DNA of 64,000 nt from NCBI RefSeq assembly GCF_003047285.1, contig NZ_PZYX01000007.1, positions 113,285 through 177,284 of the forward strand, written 5' to 3'. The notes beneath the pieces were generated by a model. It did no database searches and was not told the DNA's origin. It was given only the letters and a program-made list of their open reading frames with translations. Within the stretch, counting starts at the first letter, position 1. Each line of letters starts with the position of its first letter. This document shows, one piece after another, positions 27,230-34,892 of the stretch. The stretch is from Nocardioides allogilvus. GTDB taxonomy: Bacteria > Actinomycetota > Actinomycetes > Propionibacteriales > Nocardioidaceae. The position numbers and the translations under genes were made by a program.

Positions 27230-28122
27230 CCAGGCGCCTGGCCCACCCTCGTCGCTACGACAACCTCCGCCGCATCCAGGGCCTCGACCCGGAGGTCGAC
27301 TACGACGAGATCACCAACCTGACCGCGCGCCACGAGTTCCCGTGGGACTACGTGCAAGGCACCGGGATCGCGTTCATGCGCGACTACGGCGTCCCGTCGA
27401 TCTCCCGGCTGCTGCACCACACGGGCGAGTTCGAGCGCGACGGCGTGAAGCGCTACGACGACACGATCCTGATCGGCGAGGAGTCGACGATCGAGGGCAT
27501 CGACTCGTCTCGCGGGCACGCGGCGGTGCGACGCCTGAACAAGATCCACGGCCACTACGACATCCCCAACGACGAGTTCGCCTATGTCCTGGCGACCACC
27601 ATCGTCGGACCGGTCCGCTGGATCTCGGCCTACGGCTGGCGCCCGCTCGACCCGAAGGAGCTGGTCGCGATCACCCGGGTCACCACCCGCTTCGGCGAGC
27701 TGATGGGGATCAAGGGGCTGCCGTCGACGTACGACGGCTATCTGCAGCTGCTGCTCGACTTCGAGCGCGCGCACTTCTCCCCCGACCCGGCCAACACCGC
27801 GCTCGCCGAGGCCTCGATCGACATCGCGCGCACCGTCGCACCGGCCCCGGCCCGCCCGCTCGTGCGGCGCGTGACGATCGCGCTGATGGACGAGCCGCTG
27901 CGGGTCGCGCTCGGCCTGCCGGCGCAGCCCCGCTGGTTCGTCTCGCTCGTACGCCGTTCGCTGCGTCTGCGAGGACGAGCGCTGCGGTTCGCGGCGCCCC
28001 GCGAGGCGCCGTACGTCCACCGGGCCGTCACCTATCCCGACGGCCACCACCTGACCGATCTCGGACCACTCTCCATGTTGCACAGACTCAACGCGCACGA
28101 CGAAGGGAAAGCCCATGCCTGA
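27217..28122 (+). CDS. oxygenase MpaB / latex-clearing-type (DUF2236) family protein
   Basis: A protein of about 300 aa in the ER-bound oxygenase mpaB/rubber oxygenase (DUF2236) family, whose characterised members are heme-dependent or predicted oxygenases acting on lipids and isoprenoids. Visible blocks are HEFPWDYVQGTGIAFMRDYG, HGHYDIPNDEFAYVLATTIVGP and FGWRPL-like YGWRPLDPKELVAITRVT. The start is uncertain: GTG 27217 overlaps the previous gene by 13 nt and directly abuts AAGGAG. A CTG at 27226 would sit at ideal spacing and make a CTGA stop/start overlap. The last 8 nt overlap the acyl-CoA dehydrogenase gene. Confidence 0.82.
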   Translation: MGLLTRRLAHPRRYDNLRRIQGLDPEVDYDEITNLTARHEFPWDYVQGTGIAFMRDYGVPSISRLLHHTGEFERDGVKRYDDTILIGEESTIEGIDSSRGHAAVRRLNKIHGHYDIPNDEFAYVLATTIVGPVRWISAYGWRPLDPKELVAITRVTTRFGELMGIKGLPSTYDGYLQLLLDFERAHFSPDPANTALAEASIDIARTVAPAPARPLVRRVTIALMDEPLRVALGLPAQPRWFVSLVRRSLRLRGRALRFAAPREAPYVHRAVTYPDGHHLTDLGPLSMLHRLNAHDEGKAHA

Positions 28123-29263
28123 ACGCCCCACCATCCTCGAGCAGGAGCACGAGGACTTCCGCCGCACGGCGCGCGCCTTCATGGAGAAGGAGGTGCAGCC
28201 GTTCCACGAGCAGTGGGAGAAGGACGGCCAGGTCGATCGCGACGTCTGGCGCAAGGCCGGCGAGATGGGCCTGCTCTGCTTCGACGTGGAGGAGGAGTTC
28301 GGCGGCCCCGGCATCAAGGACTTCCGCTACAACATGGTGATGGCCGAGGAGATCAGCCGGATCGGTGCCAGCGGGCTCGGCTTCCCCGTGCACACCGACA
28401 TCATCGTTCCCTACATCAGCTCGCTGGCCAACGACGAGCAGAAGCGGCGCTGGCTGCCGGGCCTGGTGGACGGCTCGCTCATCTCCGCCATCGCGATGAC
28501 CGAGCCGGGCGCCGGCTCCGACCTCCAGGGCATCCGGACGACGGCGGTCGACAAGGGCGACCACTACGTCCTCGACGGGTCCAAGACCTTCATCAGCAAC
28601 GGCATCCTGGCCGACCTCGTCATCGTCGTCGCGCGCACCAACCCCGACGCCGGACACCAGGGCATCAGCCTGCTGGTGGTCGAGCGCGGCATGGAGGGCT
28701 TCGAGCGCGGTCGCAACCTGGACAAGATGGGCCTCAAGGCGCAGGACACCGCCGAGCTGTCCTTCGACAACGTCATCGTGCCCAAGGCCAACCTGCTCGG
28801 CGAGGAGGGTTCCGGCTTCATCTCGCTGATGGTCAACCTCCCCCAGGAGCGCATCTCCATCGCCGTCATCGCGGTGGCCGCGATCGAGCACGTGCTGGAC
28901 ATGTGCCTGTCCTACGCCAAGGAGCGGGAGGCCTTCGGTCGCCCGATCGGGAAGTTCCAGAACACCCGGTTCGTGCTCGCCGAGATGGCCACCGAGGCCC
29001 ACATCGCGCGGGTCTTCGTCAACGACTGCGTGCGCAGGCTCAACGCCGGGGACGTCGACACCTCGCTCGCCGCGATGGCGAAGTGGTGGACCACCGAGCT
29101 GCAGAAGCGCGTCGTCGACACCGGCGTCCAGCTGCACGGCGGCTACGGCTACATGTCGGAGTACCCGATCTCCAAGGCCTACGTCGACAGCCGGATCCAG
29201 ACGATCTACGGCGGCACGACCGAGATCCAGAAGGAGATCATCGGGCGGATGCTGGGGCTGTAG
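28115..29263 (+). CDS. acyl-CoA dehydrogenase
   Basis: A 382-aa FAD enzyme introducing the alpha-beta double bond in an acyl-CoA. Family landmarks are ISAIAMTEPGAGSDLQGIRTTA (FAD/substrate), ILADLVIVVARTNPDAGHQG, KMGLKAQDTAELSFDNVIVP, AFGRPIGKFQNTRFVLAEMA, and GGYGYMSEYPISKAYVDSRIQTIYGGTTEIQKEIIGRMLGL at the C-terminus, in which the Glu of the GGTTEI-type segment fits long/branched-chain types. GAAGGGAAA precedes the ATG, which overlaps the upstream oxygenase gene by 8 nt. It is the last gene of the operon. Confidence 0.95.
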   Translation: MPERPTILEQEHEDFRRTARAFMEKEVQPFHEQWEKDGQVDRDVWRKAGEMGLLCFDVEEEFGGPGIKDFRYNMVMAEEISRIGASGLGFPVHTDIIVPYISSLANDEQKRRWLPGLVDGSLISAIAMTEPGAGSDLQGIRTTAVDKGDHYVLDGSKTFISNGILADLVIVVARTNPDAGHQGISLLVVERGMEGFERGRNLDKMGLKAQDTAELSFDNVIVPKANLLGEEGSGFISLMVNLPQERISIAVIAVAAIEHVLDMCLSYAKEREAFGRPIGKFQNTRFVLAEMATEAHIARVFVNDCVRRLNAGDVDTSLAAMAKWWTTELQKRVVDTGVQLHGGYGYMSEYPISKAYVDSRIQTIYGGTTEIQKEIIGRMLGL

Positions 29264-29275
29264 GCCCCGGCCGCC

Positions 29276-30712
29276 TCACGCGGCGAGCGTCAGGGCATCT
29301 CGGAAGAAGAGCTCTGCCCGGCTCGCTGCTTGGTGCTGCCGCTGGCCGGCCTGATCCAGTCGCTTCGTCCCGGTGTGGTCGACGAGGTAGATCGCTCCGT
29401 GGGGGTCGCGCCAGACGTAGATGCCGGGGAACGGTTGCTGCACCTGCCAGCCACCGTGGGTCTTGATCCGGTGGTGGAAGCGGGTCATCGGCCCGTAGTT
29501 GCCCACCCTCGACTGCCCGGCGCCCTCGTCCGCACCGTGTCGGAACGGCACGGTGTGGTCGATCTGCTGGGTGCGGGAGAGGCATGCTCCCCAGGGGAAG
29601 GTGTCGGCCGGCGTCATCAGATGCACGGCCCGTCTATGTCGGTCGGGGATCTCGTAGGCGTCGACGGGCGCCTGGCCGTCGAGGTCGCAGACCGGGGTGA
29701 CGGTGATCGTGGCGTGGGGTCCGAGGTGGCGGCGGATCCAGTCATCGGTGACGGGCCCGTGTCCCTCGACGCGGACGATGCCGGTCTCCTGTGCGCCTGC
29801 GTAGGCGTGGAGGAACAGGACCACCGTCGGCATGAGCGCTGCCCAGTCGACCTCGGGCTTCGGCCCGGTGCGGGGTGAGGCTGGCTCGTGCTCGGCGCAG
29901 GGGTCGGCCGCCGCTGGGTCGTCGGACCGGTGCTGCCAGGCGGCGTAGTGCGCCAGCAGCTCGCGGGCGCGCTCCGGGTCGGTGAGGATGAGCACCGCCT
30001 TCACGCGCCGCTGGTCCTCGGGGTCAGGGTCGCCGAGCTCAAGCAGGATGCGCGCGATGTGGGTCACCATCGCGTCGAGGCGCGCGATGACGTGCAGCGG
30101 GGCGCGGACGTAGAAGCCGCGCAGGCCGGCGTCGGTGGAGCGGGTGGGGTTGGCGAACTGTCGGGTCGCGGCCTCGCGCTCGCGCTCGGCCGTGGCGGCG
30201 GGGTCGCTGGCCGCGATGGCCCCTTCGACCAGCGCCTCGAACCGGGTCCACGGGATCCGGCCGTCAGCAGCCTGGTGGACCCGCCTGTCGACGTACGCCG
30301 CCTGCTCGACGCCGAGGTCACGGGTCTTGCGGGCGACGAAGCGGGCGTAGGACGCCTTCACCTGGAGCGCCTCGACGCGGCGCCACAGCCGGGGCAGGCG
30401 GTGAGCGATGTCGAGGGCGTCGGCCATCAGCGAGTGGGCAGCCCCGGTCGACATCTGCAGCCGCGCGCCGAGGACGGCCGGCGCGAACTCGAGCACTTCG
30501 GGCGTCCCCGCTCCCCCGAGCCGCTTGGCCTGCTCGCGCCCGGGTCGTCGGGCCTCGTCGCGGTCGAGGCGGTCGGCGTTGTTGAGGATCGCGTGCTGGA
30601 CCGCGATGCGCAGCGTCTCTGCCTCGGCCTCGCGCTGTGCGCGCGCGACCGTCTCGGCGTGAGCGAGGAGCTGGTCCTCGGTCAGGCCTTCGAGAGCGGT
30701 CGTCGTCGGCAT
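29276..30712 (-). CDS. DUF222 / HNH endonuclease domain protein (13E12 repeat family)
   Basis: A 478-aa protein of the actinobacterial DUF222-HNH group, often repetitive and mobile-looking. The N-terminal DUF222 part (about 20-290) includes AAHSLMADALDIAHRLPRLWR and LDAMVTHIARILLEL. The C-terminal HNH-like site is QIDHTVPFRHG ... VGNYGPMTRFHHRIKTHGGW (about 385-430), with the His and Asn positions expected of the nuclease. ATG 30712 is used; a TTG four codons earlier is possible, and neither has a clear ribosome binding site. It lies at the edge of a stretch with atypical composition, convergent with the acyl-CoA dehydrogenase gene. Biological role is unknown. Confidence 0.9.
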   Translation of the reverse strand: MPTTTALEGLTEDQLLAHAETVARAQREAEAETLRIAVQHAILNNADRLDRDEARRPGREQAKRLGGAGTPEVLEFAPAVLGARLQMSTGAAHSLMADALDIAHRLPRLWRRVEALQVKASYARFVARKTRDLGVEQAAYVDRRVHQAADGRIPWTRFEALVEGAIAASDPAATAEREREAATRQFANPTRSTDAGLRGFYVRAPLHVIARLDAMVTHIARILLELGDPDPEDQRRVKAVLILTDPERARELLAHYAAWQHRSDDPAAADPCAEHEPASPRTGPKPEVDWAALMPTVVLFLHAYAGAQETGIVRVEGHGPVTDDWIRRHLGPHATITVTPVCDLDGQAPVDAYEIPDRHRRAVHLMTPADTFPWGACLSRTQQIDHTVPFRHGADEGAGQSRVGNYGPMTRFHHRIKTHGGWQVQQPFPGIYVWRDPHGAIYLVDHTGTKRLDQAGQRQHQAASRAELFFRDALTLAA

Positions 30713-30825
30713 GGATCCACTCAAGCAGGGACCACCGACAATGACGCCTCACGGCGGATGCTCGGATCTGCCGAGTTGAGGCCGGATCGCCAGGCTCCCT
30801 TGCGGGGCGCGAATATGGTTCCGGC

Positions 30826-31320
30826 ATGGCTGCAGATTCGGAAGACTGGGAACCACGCGTCGCTCACTTCTGGAGCACCGTCGATCTTGACTACCGTGCC
30901 CGCGCCGTCGCGGCCATGCGGGAACTCGCGGCCGAACGCGGGCCAGACGACCCCGACGCCCAGTTCGAACTTGGCGGGATCTACGACTCGACCGGATATG
31001 AGGCTGAGGCGAACGCGCACTACGCGGCAGCGCGTGAACTTGGCCTCGCGGGCGCACGCCTCGCGCAGCTGAATATCCAGCAAGGATCGACGCTTCGAAA
31101 CCTGGGTCGCGTCGACGAGGCGATCGCAATGCTGGAGGCAACGACGCCGGACCCCAGCATCGGCGACGCACGGGCCGTCTTCCTTGCCCTCGCGTTACGG
31201 GACGCCGGCCGCCACGATGAAGCCCTTCGACTGTGCATCGAAGCCTTGGTTCCGCACCTGCCGCGCTACCAGCGATCCGCTGCAAACTACGCGCATGCGC
31301 TCACCGAGGCGACCGACTGA
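30826..31320 (+). CDS. tetratricopeptide-repeat protein
   Basis: A 164-aa protein of helical TPR-like repeats: DPDAQFELGGIYDSTGYEAEANAHYAAAREL (about 43-73), LAQLNIQQGSTLRNLGRVDEAIAMLEA (about 79-105) and ARAVFLALALRDAGRHDEALRLCIEAL (about 114-140). It resembles small TPR proteins annotated as DUF-type or adaptor proteins; no partner is obvious. Codon use is less GC-rich than most of the window (more GAT, GAA, CGA), consistent with recent acquisition. The ATG lies 6 nt behind TATGGT without a ribosome binding site, suggesting a leaderless mRNA. Confidence 0.85.
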   Translation: MAADSEDWEPRVAHFWSTVDLDYRARAVAAMRELAAERGPDDPDAQFELGGIYDSTGYEAEANAHYAAARELGLAGARLAQLNIQQGSTLRNLGRVDEAIAMLEATTPDPSIGDARAVFLALALRDAGRHDEALRLCIEALVPHLPRYQRSAANYAHALTEATD

Positions 31321-31396
31321 TCCGATCGGATCTGCCGCAGACCGCGTGGGTGCGGTCGTCCCGTTGTGCCGCGAGTGAGTGTGGTGGCGGTCCGTC

Positions 31397-31759
31397 CTAG
31401 GCCTGCTGGAACTCGATTCGGTTTCCAAAGGGATCGTAGGTGTGGAATCGCAGGACGCCGGGGATCTGGCCGTCAGCCCGAACGCACTCGTGTCCGACCG
31501 AGACCAACATGCCTTCAAGTGCGTCCAGGTCATCTACCAAGAAGGCCGGGTGGGCTTTGCGGGCGGCGACAAAGGGCTCCTCGACCCCGAGGTGCAGCAC
31601 GGCTGATCCGGACTCGAACCAGCACCCACCGCGAGCAGCCAAGGCCGCAGGCTTCGGAATCTCTATCATTCCCAGTACGTCGCCGTAGAACCGTCGGGCG
31701 ACTTGCTCGCTGTCAGGCGGCAGCGCCACTTGTACGTGGTCAAGCCCAATGATCGGCAT
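31397..31759 (-). CDS. VOC-family (glyoxalase/bleomycin-resistance-type) protein
   Basis: A 120-aa single VOC-fold protein: MPIIGLDHVQVALPPDSEQVARRFYGDVLGM, FESGSAVLHLGVEEPF, HPAFLVDDLDAL, and RFHTYDPFGNRIEFQQA. His 8 and the Glu in NRIEF fit the metal-binding positions of the fold. The family includes glyoxalases, dioxygenases and antibiotic-binding proteins, and this member is not specific enough to name. Directly upstream, between a GAGAGGGG ribosome binding site and the promoter, sits a palindrome almost identical to the one before the MFS gene at 0.9 kb, implying control by the same repressor. Confidence 0.88.
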   Translation of the reverse strand: MPIIGLDHVQVALPPDSEQVARRFYGDVLGMIEIPKPAALAARGGCWFESGSAVLHLGVEEPFVAARKAHPAFLVDDLDALEGMLVSVGHECVRADGQIPGVLRFHTYDPFGNRIEFQQA

Positions 31760-31772
31760 GCCAACCCCTCTC

Positions 31773-31788
31773 TCTTGACGTCAAGATA
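31773..31788 (-). promoter_or_regulatory. second copy of the MarR-type palindrome, before the VOC gene
   Basis: The minus strand reads TATCTTGACGTCAAGA here (31788-31773), identical over 16 bases to the core of the palindrome at 887-908. The inner 14 bases are a perfect dyad. It lies 14 nt upstream of the VOC start codon and next to the ribosome binding site, the same relative position as in the MFS gene. Identity between two loci 31 kb apart makes a shared regulator likely. Confidence 0.7.
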
Positions 31789-31851
31789 TGCCGCGGTCGA
31801 CGGATTGTGCTAGCCCCACGATCTGCCCGAGTTTGCCGCGGATCGGGCACC

Positions 31852-32166
31852 TCAGTGGGCGAGCTTGAGACCGATCACGCAACCGAGCAGACCCATCAGC
31901 AACAGCACCTTGATGACGGAGACCGACTCGTCGCCCGACGCCATACCGTACAGGACCGTCAGCGAAGCTCCGACGCCCACCCAGACCGCATACCCCGTCC
32001 CCACGGGGAGGGTGCGCAGCGCGTAGGCCAAGCCGCCCATGCTGAGCCCGAGGCCGACCAGGAACACCAGCGTCGGGGTCAGTCGCGAGAAGCCTTCCGA
32101 CCTGCCGAGGGCCACAGCCCAGACGGCCTCGAGAACACCGGAAAGGACCAGAACCAACCACGCCAT
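31852..32166 (-). CDS. gdx: guanidinium exporter (SMR family, Gdx/SugE type)
   Basis: A 104-aa small multidrug resistance transporter with four transmembrane helices. MAWLVLVLSGVLEAVWAVALGRSEGFSRLTPT has the central Glu 13 of SMR pumps in the SugE/Gdx form (LEAVWAVAL), and LPVGTGYAVWVGVGA is the helix-3 signature. Gdx proteins export guanidinium in exchange for protons rather than broad drugs. The leader carries a guanidine-III riboswitch (32183-32221), which makes the Gdx function much more likely than EmrE-type multidrug efflux. A GAGGAG ribosome binding site lies 6 nt before ATG 32166. Confidence 0.93.
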   Translation of the reverse strand: MAWLVLVLSGVLEAVWAVALGRSEGFSRLTPTLVFLVGLGLSMGGLAYALRTLPVGTGYAVWVGVGASLTVLYGMASGDESVSVIKVLLLMGLLGCVIGLKLAH

Positions 32167-32182
32167 GACGGACTCCTCGGGT

Positions 32183-32221
32183 GGCCGTCTTGGCGTTCCG
32201 GGTACGGCTCCCTCGTCCGGG
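32183..32221 (-). promoter_or_regulatory. guanidine-III riboswitch
   Basis: The minus-strand leader of the SMR gene contains CCGGACGAGG, then GCCGTACCCGG, then AAGACGGC. These follow the guanidine-III (former ykkC-III) consensus in order. CCGG at the 5' end can pair with CCGG of GTACCCGG to make the class's pseudoknot, and GCCGT pairs with ACGGC to form the other helix. The aptamer ends only about 5 nt before the GAGGAG ribosome binding site of gdx, which fits ligand-dependent exposure of that site. Guanidine would thus switch on its own exporter. Confidence 0.9.
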
Positions 32222-32372
32222 CGAGCCCTCTCGGCTCACTTCCAGTTTAGGTAGCCAGGCGCGTCAGGGTGAATTCGCAAGGGGTCTGCGATGCCGCGAT
32301 ACGCGCTGTCGTGATGAGATCCACGCGCCTATCGGGTTGCCGTTGCCCCCGTCCTGAGTGAGGCTCAGGCGC

Positions 32373-33014
32373 GTGATCTCTTGGACCGCGGCACTCGGAA
32401 TCGCGCTCATCACGTTCGGTTTGGCCATCACGCCCGGACCGAACTCGATGTACCTCGTGTCGAGGTCGCTGACTCAAGGTCGTCTCGCCGGCCTTGTTTC
32501 ATTGGGCGGCGTCGTCACGGGGTTCATGGCCTACCTGCTCGCCACCACAGTCGGACTAGCGGTCCTCTTTTCCACGGTTCCTCTGCTGTTCGTAGCAATA
32601 AAGGTCGCGGGCGCCGCATACCTGCTCTGGCTGGCGATCTCGATGATCCGCAAGGGCAGCTCTGTCTTCCGGCCCGGCGATGGGCGGCGGCACTCGGCCA
32701 GCAGGCTGTACGCAATGGGACTCGCGACGTGCCTTCTCAATCCGAAGATCGCCCTGTTCTATGCAGCGCTGCTGCCGCAGTTGATCAACCCCGACGGCGC
32801 GAGCATCTGGGCGCAGACGATGCAGCTGGGCCTCGTGCAGATTGCCGTGGCCACGCTCGTCAACATCTGTTGGGTCGTGGCGGCGGCAACACTGGCCAGC
32901 GTCCTTGCTCGTAGCCGCCGGGCTGATCACATCGTGCGCATCGCGGCTAGCGGACTCCTCGCATGGTTCGCGGTCCATCTGGGGCTGGCGCAGCCTGCCA
33001 CCGCTCAACCCTGA
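32373..33014 (+). CDS. LysE/RhtB-family amino acid exporter
   Basis: A 213-aa exporter with six predicted transmembrane helices. The N-terminus SWTAALGIALITFGLAITPGPNSMYLVSRSLTQGRLAG contains the family's TPGPN motif, and the middle has AAYLLWLAISMIRKG and CLLNPKIALFYAALLPQLINP, also typical. Members export lysine, homoserine, threonine or other small amino acids. GTG 32373 is chosen over in-frame GTG 32358, which lies within a CCTGAG/CTCAGG hairpin (32353-32369). It is divergent from gdx across a 206-bp region with no other recognisable feature. Moderate GC suggests it belongs to the accessory stretch. Confidence 0.87.
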   Translation: MISWTAALGIALITFGLAITPGPNSMYLVSRSLTQGRLAGLVSLGGVVTGFMAYLLATTVGLAVLFSTVPLLFVAIKVAGAAYLLWLAISMIRKGSSVFRPGDGRRHSASRLYAMGLATCLLNPKIALFYAALLPQLINPDGASIWAQTMQLGLVQIAVATLVNICWVVAAATLASVLARSRRADHIVRIAASGLLAWFAVHLGLAQPATAQP

Positions 33015-33113
33015 GCCCCACGACCTTGCCGGCTCCGGCACGACGGAGCGGGATAACCCGAGTGGTGGTCGGCTCGTTGGGCAAAGGTCTGGACCACCTC
33101 CGAAAGGACCACC

Positions 33114-33946
33114 ATGCGTCTCCCGTCCCGTCTGACCGTCGGCCTGACCGGCCTCGGCCTCGCTCTCGCCTCAGGCCTCACGAGCAGCCCGGCCGGCGCC
33201 ATCGTCGGTGGCTACCAAGCCCAGGACGGCGAGTTCCCGTTCATGGCGTCGATCCAGGACAAGGGCTCCTCAGGACTGACGGCCACTTCTGTGGTGGTTC
33301 CGTTGTCGCGAAGCAGTGGGTGCTCACAGCTGCCCACTGCATGGTGGACACCAACCCGCGAGACATCCAGGTCGGTGTCGGCCGGACCAACATCGACGAT
33401 CTCTCGACCGGGCAGACCTTGTCGGTCGACCGGATCATCGTGCACCCCGACTACGAAAAGACCGGCACCTTCGACGCGGCGCTGATCCACGTCACCTCCG
33501 ACATCGCCTCGCCGGCGATCCCCCTGGTCCCGCTCACCAACAACAGTCTCGAGCAGGACGGCGCGCCGCTCACGGTCGCCGGCTGGGGGACCGAGTTCTT
33601 CGGCTCGCCCCTCATTCCGGCGGACCTGAAGGCGGTCGATGTCAAGGCGGTCGCCGACGAGAACTGCACGACGAACGGGCTGATGGGTTTCCAGCCGGAG
33701 TCCGAGATCTGTGCCGAGACGCTGGGTGGTGACTCCTGCCAGGGCGACTCGGGTGGCCCGCTGTTCGGCACCCTCGCCGACGGTCGCCAGGTCCAGGTCG
33801 GCATCGTCAGCTACGGACTCGGCTGCGCCGTACCCGCTTTCCCGGGTGTCTACGGCGAGGTCAACAACGCGTCGATCCACACGTTCATCACCTCGACGAC
33901 CGCTACGGGGACCACTGGCGCCAAGAAGGGACGCAAGCGCCGCTGA
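33114..33946 (+). pseudogene. secreted trypsin-like serine protease, frameshifted
   Basis: Reads as one S1-family protease broken by a single frameshift near 33270-33280. The first part has a signal peptide (MRLPSRLTVGLTGLGLALAS...) and the activation site AIVGGYQAQDGEFPFMAS in one frame. The rest continues in another frame, from GHFCGGSVVAKQWVLTAAHC (catalytic His) through TFDAALIHV (Asp) to GDSCQGDSGGPLFG (Ser) and a basic tail KKGRKRR. One missing base between DKGSSG and DGHFCGG explains the shift. All catalytic residues are intact, so it is a recent mutation or a sequencing error. AAAGGA precedes ATG 33114. The product would be an exported protease. Confidence 0.85.
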
Positions 33947-33975
33947 TCGTTGACGCCTCGACGGGGAAGTCCGCA

Positions 33976-34803
33976 TCAGCGGTCGATGAAGATGTCCCAC
34001 TCGAGCTCGCCGGTGCCGCCGTACTGACTGAGGTCGGTGACGCCGGCCTCGGCGAGCACGTCGACGTCGAGGAACGTGTTGCCGGTGCACTCGCGGGCCG
34101 GGCGGGAGAGGATCTCGACGGCAGCGTCGGCGACGATCTCCGGCGTCCGCGTCTTGCTCATCACGTCGTCGCCGCCGAGCAGGTTCTGAACCGCGGCCGT
34201 GGCGATCATCGTCTCGGGCCAGAGGCAGTTCGCCGCGACGCCGTGCTCGGCGTACTCCGCGGCCCAGCCGAGGGTGAGCATCGACATGCCGTACTTCGCG
34301 AGCGTGTACGCCGGGTGCGCGCCGAGCCACTTCGGGTCCAGGTTGACCGGCGGCGACAGCGACAGGATGTGCGGGTTCGTGCCTTCGCGGAGGTGAGGGA
34401 GCGCCTTGCTGGACAGCAGGTAGGTGCCCCGCAGCTGGATGCTGACCATCAGGTCGAAGCGCTTGACCGGCAGCGTCTCGGTGGGGTCCAGCGCGATCGC
34501 GGACGCGTTGTTGACCACGATGTCGATGCCGCCGAACCGCTCGACCGCTTGCGCCACCGCGTCCTCCACGGACGCCTCGTCGCGGACGTCGCCGACCACG
34601 GCGAGCGCCTGCCCGCCGGCCGCCTCGATCTCGGCAGCGGCGGTGTGGATCGTCCCGGGCAGCCGAGGGTCCGGCTTGTCGGTCTTGGCGAGCAGCACCA
34701 CGTTGGCGCCCTCGCGGGCAGCGGCGACGGCGATCGCCAGGCCGATCCCGCGGCTGCCGCCGGACATGATCATCGTGCGGCCGTCGAGGCGCTGGTCGGT
34801 CAT
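33976..34803 (-). CDS. short-chain dehydrogenase/reductase (HSDL2-like)
   Basis: A 275-aa SDR. It has a cofactor loop MSGGSRGIGLAIAVAAAREGANVV (TGxxxGIG-type), DVRDEASVEDAV, NNASAIAL, and the catalytic Tyr-Lys in HPAYTLAKYGMSM. The long loop after the first strand (LAKTDKPDPRLPGTIHTAAAEI) is typical of the HSDL2/citronellal-dehydrogenase-like group. Substrate is unknown; the divergent PaaX-like regulator and enoyl-CoA hydratase suggest degradation of an acyl-CoA or aromatic intermediate. AGGAG precedes ATG 34803, and its promoter probably lies inside the PaaX-type operator (34847-34886). Confidence 0.92.
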   Translation of the reverse strand: MTDQRLDGRTMIMSGGSRGIGLAIAVAAAREGANVVLLAKTDKPDPRLPGTIHTAAAEIEAAGGQALAVVGDVRDEASVEDAVAQAVERFGGIDIVVNNASAIALDPTETLPVKRFDLMVSIQLRGTYLLSSKALPHLREGTNPHILSLSPPVNLDPKWLGAHPAYTLAKYGMSMLTLGWAAEYAEHGVAANCLWPETMIATAAVQNLLGGDDVMSKTRTPEIVADAAVEILSRPARECTGNTFLDVDVLAEAGVTDLSQYGGTGELEWDIFIDR

Positions 34804-34846
34804 GGTCGCTCCTGGGGGGGTCGGTGTGGGACGGACTGCCCGACCG

Positions 34847-34886
34847 ACCTTACAGATTGTCTACGACTGTGCCAAGACTGTAAGGT
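34847..34886. promoter_or_regulatory. symmetric divergent promoters with inverted-repeat operator
   Basis: ACCTTACAG (34847-34855) and CTGTAAGGT (34878-34886) form a perfect 9-bp inverted repeat. Each arm contains a -10 hexamer TAAGGT pointing outwards. To the right, TTGTCT (34857-34862)-18 nt-TAAGGT (34881-34886) is followed by 6 nt and the GTG of the PaaX-like gene. To the left, TTGGCA (34875-34870)-17 nt-TAAGGT (34852-34847) serves the SDR gene. A dimer bound to the repeat would cover both promoters, so autoregulation by the PaaX-like protein is likely. Confidence 0.7.
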
Positions 34887-34892
34887 TCGCAT

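Noticed and set aside
32963..33946. A single long frame reading the protease from an upstream start
   Set aside because: Its first 100 residues overlap the LysE exporter gene end and lack a signal peptide. The signal peptide and IVGG site are in the 33114 frame, so a frameshifted gene is the better reading.
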